This document shows, in pieces, positions 34,691 through 45,506 of a DNA stretch of 64,000 nucleotides. The DNA is from Adiantum capillus-veneris. Lineage: Eukaryota > Streptophyta > Polypodiopsida > Polypodiales > Pteridaceae. The translations under genes and the position numbers were made by a program. A model generated the notes under the pieces. That model was given only the letters and a program-made list of their open reading frames with translations, had not been told where the DNA came from and searched no databases. The DNA is taken from assembly GCA_014529385.2 (NCBI GenBank), contig CM043960.1:73113910-73177909 (forward strand), read 5' to 3'. Position 1 is the stretch's first letter, and the number at the start of each line of letters is the position of its first letter.

Positions 34691-36320
34691 TCTGGTGACC
34701 GCGGAGAGCACGACGGCTTTGAGATCTTCGAGGCGATAGCTCGCTCGCTCTCGACGGTAGAGAGATTAAGAAAGCTTGGAAGCTTTGTGAGAATGCAATG
34801 GGAGCTTGTGAGTTCAGTTGAGAGTGATGTATGCTCTTGTGGAAGCTCAGAAAGGAGTGTGGAAGATTGTGTGTAAGTGAAGGTGCTGTCCTAAAACTGT
34901 GTGCGCAACAGCACAGTTTTCAGATTCGTTTTTCTCCTTGTAGAATGCAGATCTGAGAATTATGTTGCTCTTGCCCATCCGTTTCGACGTGGTCTACAAC
35001 TTTGCAGAAGAAACTTTTTGCAAATTCCTCACCGTTTTGCTGATATTTATCTCAGACTGATTGTATACAGAAATTCCAGATTTTCTGTTGTCGCATTGTG
35101 TACGAGTTTGATGCACTTTTGGAAGCACGGGAGATGCTTGAAGTTGAGTGCATAAATTCTGAGCTGAAGATGCAATTGCAGCTTGTGTTAAGCTTGTGGT
35201 TTGAGGGTTTTTTGGTAGACTTGGGCAACAAAGTACGGAGGCGTTTACACACCATCGAGGCGGTCTCTTGAGAGACGCAGGTTTTTGGAGCACACAGGTG
35301 GAGCTTCTTTCACTAGTTTTCATAGAATACTTTGGCAGTGATTTTGTGCTTGGATTCATGGTCTTTGCGGATGGTTTGCATATGGTTATGGCGCATGGTT
35401 GATGCCCATTATACATGCATTTTGGTAAGCACTTTCAAGTGCCGGTGAGCTCTCTTGAGAGCATTGTTTTCGCATTGAATAAGTTTCCGGATTGCAAATC
35501 TTTTGGCGCTTGCTTATGCGCGGTCACTCCGTTGATGTACGTTGAGTGCAGATTGCCATTGTATGTGAAAATCATGTGGAGCCATTTTGGCATTTCTACT
35601 CATTGGCATTGAGTAGTGTTATGGTTTATGGTAGAGATTGTACTTGAGTTTTTTGCTCAGTTTTCAGGGAAAATTCTGTCGGATTTTTCCCAGATTCTCG
35701 CCATAGTTTGTGATCGAGTGTTTACTCTCACTTTGATAGGTTTTGTCAGTTTGGACACAGTTTTGTGTTTTGTATCCACTCTCACAAGAGTGAGGAGTTG
35801 TGTATCTTTCTTTGATTGAGACAGTGGTTTGCTCTCAGGTGGGAGAGTCTTGTGATCTCGAGCATTGTTTTCCATAGTTTTGCAGAGCTTATGCATGTAT
35901 ATTGAGTGTAGTTTGATGCACATTGATTGCTCATTGTATTGAGCTTGCAGGACAATGGTTATTTTGTGTTGATAGCCATTGTGCGTCAAAACTCTGACGA
36001 AATTTTCCCAGGAGTTTTATGCGTATCATTTATGCAATCTAGGTAGAGATTGTAGGTTTCACTCAGCATTTGCGTGCGCTGCTCTTTGCAGGTGGGAGAT
36101 TTGTGCGTGTGTATGCATCGATACCGCACAGTGTGGGCTTGGTGATTAGCTCACAGATTGCAATGTGATACTAGAGCATGCGAGGCTTGTATTGCATTGC
36201 GGGAGCTCTATTTTGGAGTGTGTCTCACAGGTTTTACATTGTGTTTCTGGCCATATTTGTATACATTTTCCAGGTGTTGTTGGTGAGGTGGTTTTGCTAT
36301 CTAGCTTGCTACTTGTGCTC
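34691..36320 (+). other. T leader, 1.6 kb without a gene
   Basis: No sustained reading frame. T-rich, with repeated TTTTGTG and GAGCATTG-like strings. It is unusually long for the untranslated leader of an element with such small LTRs. Confidence 0.6.
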
Positions 36321-38150
36321 ATGGCAGAGACAGGTGATCGATCAGATTGTGACCTCTCACAGATGCGCGTGTTTGATGGGTTATACTTTGCGGCATGGAG
36401 AGAGTGTATGCTTGATGCATTGACACAGCGAGGGTTGCATCGACCATTGAGTGGTGATGTAGGTAGACCTTCAAACATTTCTAATGATCATTGGCAGGAG
36501 CTAGAGGAGATGGCACTATCTACACTCTCTTTGCACCTTGCGGAATCTGTATATGCTCTTGTTATGTATGAGACTACTTCGAGAGAACTTTGGCGCAAAT
36601 TACATGATATGTATGATAGATCTGAGTCATCACGGACTCGTGTGAGACATGTACATTCAAGAGCACGCCGATAGGTGACATGTTGGTATTGTGGTCATTC
36701 TGGACACGTTAGATGGCGCTGTTTTCGTCGTATGCGACATCGTAGAATACATGACAGTCTCACAGATGTATGTAGTGATGCCATGGACTCAGTTGCTTTG
36801 GCAGTTGAGGAAGATGTAGTGTCGGAGTATACTAGTGACGGGGATGTCACTTTTACCTCGAGCTATGCACGAGATGCTATACATGTGGATAGTGCACTCC
36901 CTTCGCAGTGGTTGCTAGATGCAGATGCTATGTTTCATGTCATGCCGCATCGTGAATGGTTTTGTAGCTATTCTAGCGGGATGCTTGGCAGTTTACGTTT
37001 GACCGATGGATCGGTGCATGCGATAGCACGTGCAGGAGATGTGAGACTGTCATTACCGAGTGGTGCATCTTACTTGTTACGACATGTGCGCTATGTACCA
37101 GATTTGACAGTGAATTTGATCTCGATTGGTCAACTTAGAGATTGTGGATGTCAGATTTCACTACGAGAGAGAGATTTTGTGATGCATTTGGGTTCGCTAG
37201 TGATTGCGAGAGGTGCCAGGAGTGGTATAGGTTACCCATTGCATGTGGATCACGAGAGAGACGGTGTTGTCTCTGTGATCACGCAGCCAGGTAGAGAGCG
37301 AGAGAGCAAGCGAGTCTCTTTTGCTTGTGGGTTGTAGGATGCTTTGCATGGAGTGCAGAGTAGTGAGCTCGTTGTGCACACAGTTGGGGCACGACTTGAG
37401 CAGTCACACAGAGAGGTGACAGAGTCAGACATGCATGCATTGCTAGTGACTGAGCAAAGCAGAGAGGCAGTTGTGCGAGATACTTCTATGCAGGATAGAC
37501 AGGTAGAGCGGTCTTGCTCTAGTGAGTCACGACAGGAGGACGTTGTGCAAGAGTCTATGCATACGGAGTTAGAGCATGAGAGCTCTAGTGAGTCACAGCA
37601 GATTGAGTGGTCATGTTTACAGTGGATGATTGCAGAGGAGGCTGAGATGTCAGCGATTATGCAGTCATTCCTTTCTATGCTCGACAGTGAGCATGGGGAT
37701 ATAGTTGTGCAGGATATGTCTTCCAGCAGACATCTAGAGCAGCTGGTTTGCTCTGAGGTTGCACGACAGGTTGATGCGTCTTTTGCGGACAATCAAGAGA
37801 TGCATGTGGCTGACACGCCTTGTCAGTCAGAGATGCCTATTTCCAGGGATATATATGTCGATGAATGCTCCGTAGAGCTAGCAGGGCCCGCTAGCATTGC
37901 ATCGGCATTCGGTGGTCTCATGTATGAGATGTTGATCTTGAGACCGGATATCGCAGCTGCAGTGGGAGCATTTGCAGTTGGGGTTGTCAGTCGTTTGTTG
38001 ACCGATGATGGCATAGTGCACGAGGGAGATATGCAGGTATTGCGTACATACTTGCAGTACGTGTGCTGTACGTCTGGTGGTGTATGGACTTACACGGGAA
38101 CAGGACAGTCGGATGCACACGATCACAGCCAGCCAGTGGGCATCGGTTGA
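36321..38150 (+). pseudogene. T gag-protease-truncated pol ORF
   Basis: One reading frame of about 610 codons interrupted by two TAG stops (36672 and 37335). The gag N-terminus starts at the ATG at 36321. A CCHC zinc knuckle CWYCGHSGHVRWRC follows the first stop. Next comes a copia protease region in which the catalytic D-S-G is D-A-D (WLLDADAMFHVMP), with LRLTDGSVHAIA and VPDLTVNLISIGQLRD typical of the protease-integrase junction. After the second stop an acidic, low-complexity stretch leads into LRPDIAAAVGAFAVGVVSR and LRTYLQYVCCTSG, the usual end of copia RT before RNase H. The integrase and the RT catalytic core are missing altogether. Both stops are one C-to-T change from CAG. Confidence 0.88.
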
Positions 38151-38218
38151 GAGAGGTTTTCTCTCACCTTTTGTAGTCTTTAGACTAGGTTCCCTTGCTT
38201 AAAGGCATAGTCGCCTTT

Positions 38219-38229
38219 AAGTGGGAGGT
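38219..38229 (+). other. T polypurine tract
   Basis: AAGTGGGAGGT directly before the 3' LTR, the plus-strand primer. Confidence 0.88.
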
Positions 38230-38411
38230 TGTTGGGGTATAGGCGTATGTGCCTTGCCCGATCGCCCAGAGTCTGGGCGCCCACTTACTTGTATGCCTTA
38301 TACATAGCATAAGTGTATAGGGGGTTGCTCACTCTTTGAGTCTCCCCACCCACATCGTGTGTCTCCTTCTCTCTCTCACTCTCCGTCTGTGGTGCTCCCC
38401 GATCCCCTTCA
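38230..38411 (+). repeat. T 3' LTR
   Basis: 182 bp, about nine substitutions from the 5' LTR, no length change. Followed by the AGTGG repeat and the rest of the RING gene. Confidence 0.95.
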
Positions 38412-38638
38412 AGTGGTGTGGTCACTTCAACTTGCCATGCGGACATATGTATCATATATCATGCTTGATGCAAAGCATGATGAATAACTTTCATTGTGCT
38501 ATATGTGAGTTTGAGATATCCAAAAAGCTATATGTAATGTTCAAAATGTCCGAAGACTATAATCAGCTTAAATGTCAGCGTGAACAGGAGAATGAAGAAG
38601 TATTTCACTATCACTTGGATAGTTTTTGTAACATTTGA

Positions 38639-39114
38639 TAACATTGACTCGTTGTCTTGCGAGAATTTATTAGTGAATTGTGAATTGTCTTCTCTTCAAC
38701 TTCAATTATGATATGTGATAATGCAACGATTTGTTAGGGCTTTGTATATTATGAAGCTTTAATAGTGATTTGTGTCCTTGTAAAGGTTTTTAAGGGCTTC
38801 GTTTATTATTAAGCAAATGTCTAAACCTTAAACTAAATACAAAAAAAGCTTATAAGATAAACAGTTTCTGAACTTAAGTAGAAGTCACTCAATGGATTCG
38901 ATAATCTATTAATTAAACCACCGTCGCTTGCTGCGACGCGTCAAAGTTGGTTCAATTTCCAAATTCTCTTCAATCTCTTCTAAAGTACATGTAGTTTCTA
39001 CTTCATGAGATTCCCCTTGCAGCTCCTGTCTTCGTCCACCTCATTATTGGTTACATCATAAGTCCAGCGCGGCATCTCCTCTTTGTAGTTCTCAGCTTGC
39101 ACTCTTGCCAATAG
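38639..39114. other. AT-rich DNA, transposase 3' side
   Basis: The right part (about 39000-39114) continues the hAT transposase frame on the minus strand beyond its stop as coding-like sequence (AENYKEEMPRWTYDV). The rest is AT-rich with no ORF. Confidence 0.45.
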
Positions 39115-40688
39115 TCAATGGTTGCAGTACATATACACCAATTTTTCAGCTCTGGAATTTAGAAGGCGGTTTCTGATGGTGGAATGTACATATTTATATG
39201 TACTCCAGTTTCTCTCAGAACTTGAATTGGATGCACATTGGGCTAGGATTCTAACAGCTAGGAGTTTAAGGGTGGGTGCACTACCACCATTCATCATCCA
39301 CCACTTCCATGCTGGTTGCTCCGTAGCAAGTTTCTGCACAAATTCTGTACCAAACTTACCCTCTTTGAGTTTAAACTTCGTAAGATCAGTAACAACTGAT
39401 GCATGCTCATCAGGATCATCATAAAACCTGCCTATCACATCATAAAAGTCTTCCAGCACCTCCTCATCAAGTTTGTCTATTTCCATTGCCCAATACTCTG
39501 GATCCAACAAGAAAGCTACGCTGTGTAGTGGACTATGTGCTCCAACCCATCGACCATGCACATACTTTCTCAAAATTTCTCTCCTCTTTTGAGTGAATGG
39601 TGTCTTCCAAGGATTCACAATTGGCTCCTGGGGCTCCTCTGGATTTGCAAGGCTTTCTTGAACAGTCCACCAAGCCATCCACACCTCACCTATGTTAGGC
39701 AAGGCAGAATCTAGCTGGCGTAATGCGAGCATAATGGGCATCATGACATTGTGCACATCCACCACATCATCCCAGAAGTGGCGATCAGCTAGTAGATCTC
39801 TGATCACCCCTATTTTGCTTTTTATCTTCTCCCTTTGACCAGCCTCCCATTCGAAAAAGTGGCCCAAACAAATGTCTCCATCACAGCATTCTTATTTTTT
39901 ATTATTTATTCTATCGTATAGTAGTTGGTGCAAAATCTAGTTTCGCATGGCAGTTTTAACATAGTAGACATCCTCTGACGGTACATGTCAAGAACCCTCT
40001 CACGCTTCAAAACAAACTTGACTATTAAGCGAGCATTGTCTACTATCCATTTGAACCACTCTGTGTCCTCCCTCTTGTACCAATCTTGCAATACCAAGTT
40101 CAAGTTGTGTGTACTGCAACCAGCACTATATAGGTGAGAGAAGCGACTTTCAAGTATTTTACCTGCAGCCCTACAATTTTTGGCATTGTCCATGATTACT
40201 TGGACAACATTTTCTTTTCCAAGTTCCTCAACTGCGTCGCCAATGATGTCAACTATAAAGTTGCCAGACTTTATTTGACCAGAGCTATCCACAGCTTTGA
40301 TAAAACATTCACCACGAGGACATATAAGCATGATGTTGATCAATGGCCGCCTTTGAACGTTGGACCAACCATCACTAACTATGGTGTATCCAGATTGTTC
40401 TGTTGCATTTAATATTACCCTTTGAATATCCTGTTGTATGCTTGTGTAACATTTATCCAACGGTTGGTTTCTCATATGGTGATATGTTGGAGGGGTAAAT
40501 CCAGCACCATACTCCCCAATGCGCTTCCAAGATGACTTCCATGCATCACGGGTGAAAATGGCCAATGATCCCCCAGTGAAATAGACGGCTTTACCTAGTG
40601 CAAGTTGTGCTTCTTCTAAGGCAAGTGTTTTGAAGCTCGTCTGTAAGCTAACCTGTCTACTTTTTGACTCTCTTTTCTTTGTTATCAC
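39115..40688 (-). pseudogene. hAT transposase, broken
   Basis: Cut-and-paste transposase on the minus strand, in two blocks. The first (39906-40688) is a DUF659-type catalytic region: YTIVSDGWSN with the first catalytic Asp, VIMDNAKNCRAAG with the second, and the insertion-domain C-x2-H in AGCSTHNLNLVL. The second block (39115-39867) ends with the hAT dimerisation domain, SNSSSERNWSTYKYVHSTIRNRL. A stop plus frameshift in an A/T-rich run at 39868-39908 separates them. The N-terminal BED zinc finger was not found. The end of the frame is a TGA followed by more coding-like sequence, a second sign of decay. Nothing shows that this transposase belongs to the CAGGG ends at 10355 or 28884. Confidence 0.9.
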
Positions 40689-42650
40689 GTTTTAGTTTCA
40701 TTCTTTTAAATTTATTTGAAGTGTGAAGTATCCAAAACACATTAACAAGATGCCTTAAAAAAGTAAACCCAGAAAGGCAACAAAAGGCCATTACCCCTTT
40801 TGATGCAAGCGTCTTAAAAAATATTCAATCTGAGTAGTCAAATTAAGCACACAATTGATAAACAATTTCAATTCAGCCCAACTTGTTGAGCGATTACTTT
40901 GCTAAGCCCAAGAATGGTTATCACCATATTTTAAAGTAAAACTTCATGTAAAGTTATTTAGTAATGCTCAAGATATTGAAAAATGCCCTGCAAGCTTTAT
41001 AATCGATCCTTTTTAACATCCAAACTATCATGCTTTAGTCAACTAGAATCATCCCCAATGCTAAAATGGCGATACAATATTTTGAGACTATCAAGCCCAA
41101 CCACATGCCAAGCACAAATATTGAAAGTATACAGTGAATGATTGAACAAACCTAGATCATGTAACACATTCAAGTTAAGGGTAATTCAATAAGGTGTCTA
41201 GAAAATTCATTTTTAACTAAGTTTAGGATTCAAATTTATGGTAAAAGCATCCACCCTTAGCCAAACACAAGTATTGGCTAGGACAAAAAGTGACACACCA
41301 CGTAAGTATGCCAACAAGCTAATATGATCTTACACTTAAGTCCCAAAACTTAGTAAGATATGAGGATGGGAGGGTCATGAATAGTATCTTAAAGCCATAC
41401 CGATTAACCATACTAAGAAAAATCATAGGCATACCATATTCTAGCGATTGCATAAGTAATGCCAGAGTAAGAACATAGAGCACCGATTGGTAATCATTTT
41501 GTATACAAATTAGATGGGATCATGCAATTAACACAAATTAAGGATCACATGTATAAATCCATTCAATGGGAACTGATCTGTTGAGTGCCAATCTAGAAGC
41601 ATCCTAGTGAGGAAACTTAAAAGAAAGTAAGGATCAAAAGTATAAATCCATCCAAGGAAACTAGTCTCTAGAGTGCTAATTTAAAAGCATCCTAGTGAGG
41701 CAACTTCAATAAAGAACACCCCAACTCAATCAATCATCTGCAATTAGTTTCCAACTAAGACCCAAAAAGAAAAAGTTTCCTCATACCACATCCGACTAGT
41801 CATATTTGTTCATTTTGGTATCGGTATTCCATCCAATTCATATGACAAGTTAAGTTTACCCTTCGCCTCAAGTTAATATTTGAACATGAGTAAAAAAAAA
41901 CTTCATTTTTATAGCTTATAATTTTAGCATGGTAACTCACACAAGAAATCATCCTTTTCAATATTGGCATAGTTTCTCAGGTGTTACATCATCACAGCAG
42001 GACCTACTTAAGGTAAACCAACTAGATTTTAGCAATTTTTATCATCAAGAGGATAAAATCTGAGCTATGGGAACCAATTTATGTTTTCAATATTGGCACA
42101 CTTCCTCAGGTATTATACCATAAGAGTAGGATCTACTCAAGGTACAATCATCACAACCCCCCTTCCCAGTCGAGAGTAAAAGTCCAATAAATTGGGGGTG
42201 GAAGAGATGGTTTTGTGTAAAGAACATTCGAGGGATCAGTTATCTAGTTCTCAACAACATATTTTCAGCTGTAGGATAAAAAAGGCCTGCAAATAAAGCT
42301 AAAGTCAATTATTTTATAAGAAAAATAGTTCAAAACTACAGTCATATGAAGCAGAAGCTCATCCCAAAACATAAATCAGAGAACTAGTTGAGATTCCTAG
42401 TAGCAAAGGGTAATAATCAAGTAACAACTTCAAAGCTTAAATTCCTTAGCAAAAAAAGTATTAGATACCCAAGACCAACTAAAAAGGTATGTCCCAACCA
42501 TTAGTTATATGTAAGCCAAAATCCCTAGTAAATTAAACAATTTCTAACTTTTATGTACAATCAAAGCATCAGGTCATAAATAAAAAACATAACCCACATT
42601 GCCTATTTGTAAGTGTTATCAGAACAATAATTCTAGAAATAAAATTTTCA
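40689..42650. other. AT-rich, no gene; two local duplications
   Basis: About 2 kb without a credible ORF. Direct duplications: about 41555-41620 with 41640-41705 (TATAAATCCATYCAA..., AAGCATCCTAGTGAGG), and about 41958-42025 with 42093-42150 (TTTTCAATATTGGCA..., AGGTRTTA, GGAYCTACTYAAGGTA). Confidence 0.6.
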
Positions 42651-42651
42651 G

Positions 42652-44385
42652 TAAGAAATCCATGACATGCCAACATCTTGCAGAGGGAAAGATTGGAATT
42701 GGAAGGAGCTACCGTTTATGAAGCAGTATACTGGGATGACAACATGGTTCCTAATTCCAATGATTCTTGAGGAGGCATAGAATTTGGCAAGAAGGCTACC
42801 ACTGTAAGAAGCCCTTGAGAAGATCGACTTGCTGAAATACGTCCAATTACCTCCATGTGGCATTGACATTCAAAGAGACCATGAGCTCTACACAAGCATC
42901 AAGGAGGATGGTACAACAAATTTTACAACTCTAGATGATGATAAAGTCCAAGTACTAATCGTAGAGGTGCTATGATTATCAATGCAAGAGCCCTTATGAA
43001 AGGAAAGAAAGATCTAGAAGTTGATGTTTTTGTAAAGAAGGGAGCCTCTACAACGTTTGTTGACATGATTTGCAGAGAGGCAGAGCTACCCACAAGAATG
43101 TTCGTGCAATTTTTCTCAATAGAAGACAAAAGACCGGCAATATTCACAACACCCACTCATACAATTACCATTTCTTACACTTGGCCTTACCAATGACACC
43201 AACCCATCACCATAAACCAAGCCCAATACATCTATGAGTTGCTAACAAAGAAGAAGAAACACACTACTGCCACATACTTGGGAGCACCAAAAGCCCTTAT
43301 AGATATATCCTATCAGGAAAATTGGTGCATTCACAACAAACTCCCTAAATCTCCAACTCAAAACTTATGGCTGCAATATCAAGAGGAAGGGAGTGATTAG
43401 GAAACTGCAAGATCCAGCTCCACGTAGGCTACAGCCCACACGGAGGTCATGACTCCAAGTATCTGATTTTGATGATGACCAAACTAGGAAAAAAGGAAAG
43501 AAGCCAACGATTGCAACCCAAATGGCTAGAGAGAAGAAAGCCCAAAAGTAGGCAAGAACTAAAAGGCAAGCAGATGAATTCAAGAAGAAAAGGGTAGATG
43601 AAGTGCCAGAGCCAAGGATTCAGGGAGTTACTTCTAAACCTAAGACTTCAGAGCAAGAGAAGACATCAGGCACTTAAGAGAAAGCTTTAGATACTAAAGA
43701 AGTGCTAGAGATTAGTTGAGTTCTCCACTACCATCTGAGGTACACAAAGTCTAGGAAGAGATCAAAAGGCTAGTGGAAATTCCTAGTTCATCAACCGACG
43801 AATGGCATACCATGGATGCATATTATCACACACTCCAACGGATGGCAACAGATGTGTATCATCTAGCTATCTAGGGGACACTCAAGATATGAATCCACAA
43901 TAAATGGTCTTCAACAGGAATTGACTGAAGCTTACGCTCTACAACATTCTCTTCTAAATGCCAATAAAGATCTCATGGTAGAGGCAGAAATGGCAAGGCA
44001 AGAGGTAGATACACTTAGTGATCAGATCATCCAGCAACAACATGACTTAACCAAGACAAGGAGTAAGTTACAAGAAGAAAAAATTTGCATAGATCTCCAC
44101 AAAGACACTTTAGAAGAGATGGATGGTTTCTTGAGACAAGTCACAACACATGGAAATACAGTTGAAGGAAAACTTGCTATTTCCAAAGTACAAATAGAAT
44201 CTTTGGGGTGGGCCTTGTAAAAGTGGTTATTAGAGAACATGAAGGCAAATACCTAGTTAGCCAAACTTTCCGATGTCAAAGAAACCTGGTCGTGGCTAGG
44301 TAAAGAATGAATCAAGGAGTTAGAGAAGGCTGTCATAGTAGAAGAAAGAATGCATAGAGATGCAACAACCGTAGCATTCGCACGT
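42652..44385 (+). pseudogene. Unrecognised coiled-coil ORF, 5' part
   Basis: Coding-like sequence with many stops that I do not recognise. The N-terminal block (42652-42970) includes GKDWNWKELPFMKQYTGM and LLKYVQLPPCGID and has stops at 42778 and 42805. The next block (42972-43196), in another frame, includes KDLEVDVFVKKGASTTFVDM. A lysine-rich stretch follows at about 43485-43720. Then comes a long coiled coil from 43921 (LMVEAEMARQEVDTLSDQII...), which stays in one frame to 44385 apart from three stops (44218, 44254, 44308). The frame resumes exactly at 61569, across element A. It could be a decayed host gene or the ORF of an unknown transposon. Confidence 0.55.
44382..44385. other. Target-site duplication of A, left
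   Basis: ACGT, repeated at 61565-61568. Joining the flanks over one copy keeps the coiled-coil frame. Confidence 0.75.
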
Positions 44386-45414
44386 TGTGACGTGTTTTTA
44401 CGGAATGATGCAAGCCACCCCAAGGACTTTGGAAAGGGTTTTTTAATGCTTTTGGGTCCCTTATATGTAAATAAAGCATGATTGTACAAAGTGTACAAAG
44501 GCGGTGTGTGCCAGCTGTCTCTACGCATGCGGGCCAGTTGTGCGGGGTACATAGTTTTGTTGTTTTTGTACATAGACGTGTCGAAACTTGAAAGAGTCAC
44601 TGAGTACCTATAAAAGATGAACAAAACTGATTTTTTATCAGCTTGATGTCGTGAGTGAGTGGGGAATTCGACAGAGGAAGATCTAGCAGCAAGAAGCCCT
44701 GATTGCCGCAAGGGAGAGAGGCGTTTGGGAGTAGACCAGCCTGTCTTGCTAGTCGAGGGCCCGATGTCGTGAGTTGAGAGTGTGTCTCTCCTCAATGGGC
44801 TGATGAAATCAGGTGCTTAGCTCTGCATATTGACCTCTCTTCATCTTGTTTTGAGGTATGGTGGCTATGGTGTGTGCAGCTCCTTGTGGTGCAGCTAGTC
44901 GAGGGTAAACTGTGTGCTGCAATGCCTTGCTTGTACATATATCAAAGGGCAAGGTTTCCCCCAAGTTTTCCATCACTTTTTTTGAATTTTTTTGCTGAAC
45001 TTTGTGGGTTTTCAAATTAAGCTTGATTTGAGTGGGTTTTGGTCAAGCTATGTGTATATATGGAAGCGCCTATGGAAGCCCTACTAGCACATGGAAGGGC
45101 GTTTGAAAAGAAGTGAAGCTCTTTGAGTTATGGTCAAAAGTGCAGAGATTTCCATGGTTTTTTTCTCACTTTTTTCCTTGATTTTATTGCTTCCTTGGTG
45201 TCCTTGAGTGCAATGAAGTGTAGTGGGAGTTGTAGCGGTGTAGAGGGAAGCTAGTCTGAGCTAGTCGAGGCTAGTCGAGGTTGAGTGTGTGTGAAATTGA
45301 GAAAATTAGTGAGAGAAGATCATCCCATATTATCTTGAGAGAGATATACTCTTCATCCTCTTTTCTTGGTGTTGGTTTGAGGTGTTGTAGAGGCCAGCCC
45401 TCGAATCCTTCACA
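44386..45414 (+). repeat. A 5' LTR
   Basis: 1029 bp. TATA box TATAAAAG at 44609-44616. It differs from the 3' copy by a 13-base insertion near 44706-44720 and scattered substitutions. Confidence 0.92.
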
Positions 45415-45506
45415 TAAACTAGTGCCCCCCACTGAGGAGAAGAGAATCCTTCTAACAGGGTTTTGATCTATATATTGGCATCCATTTGAAGATCAACTCA
45501 AGGCCT

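Larger units (their letters stand above)
34495..38411 (+). mobile_element. T: complete non-autonomous copia element
   Basis: Two 182-bp LTRs with TGTTGGGG...CCCCTTCA ends, a tRNA-Met primer site, a polypurine tract and a perfect 5-bp target duplication (AGTGG at 34490-34494 and 38412-38416). The interior encodes gag and a copia protease-like region, then jumps to a remnant of the end of RT. Integrase and the polymerase core are absent, so T relied on proteins from another copia element. About nine LTR differences in 182 bp were counted by eye, so it is not very recent. Confidence 0.95.
33755..38638 (+). pseudogene. RING-H2 protein gene split by retrotransposon T
   Basis: The 5' part (33755-34494) encodes an unrecognised N-terminal domain, then a coiled coil (about 34220-34390), then the start of a RING finger. 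The 3' part (38417-38638) completes it. Zinc ligands: Cys codons at 34462 and 34471, then, across element T, Cys 38438, His 38444, His 38453, Cys 38462, Cys 38495, Cys 38504. The pattern is C-x2-C-x14-C-x-H-x2-H-x2-C-x10-C-x2-C, the RING-H2 signature of E3 ubiquitin ligases. The reading frame is continuous across T once T and one AGTGG repeat are discounted. A separate frame change lies in the A-rich stretch near 34381, between coiled coil and RING, so the gene has two defects unless an intron explains the first. An acceptor-like AG precedes the start. Confidence 0.82.

Noticed and set aside
39122-39424. Plus-strand frame opposite the hAT transposase
   Set aside because: Shadow of the minus-strand dimerisation domain.
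39115-40688. hAT transposase as the driver of the 28884 and 10355 ends
   Set aside because: It lies in the general area, but no right TIR with the GC-rich subterminal repeats is seen near it, so the link is not supported.
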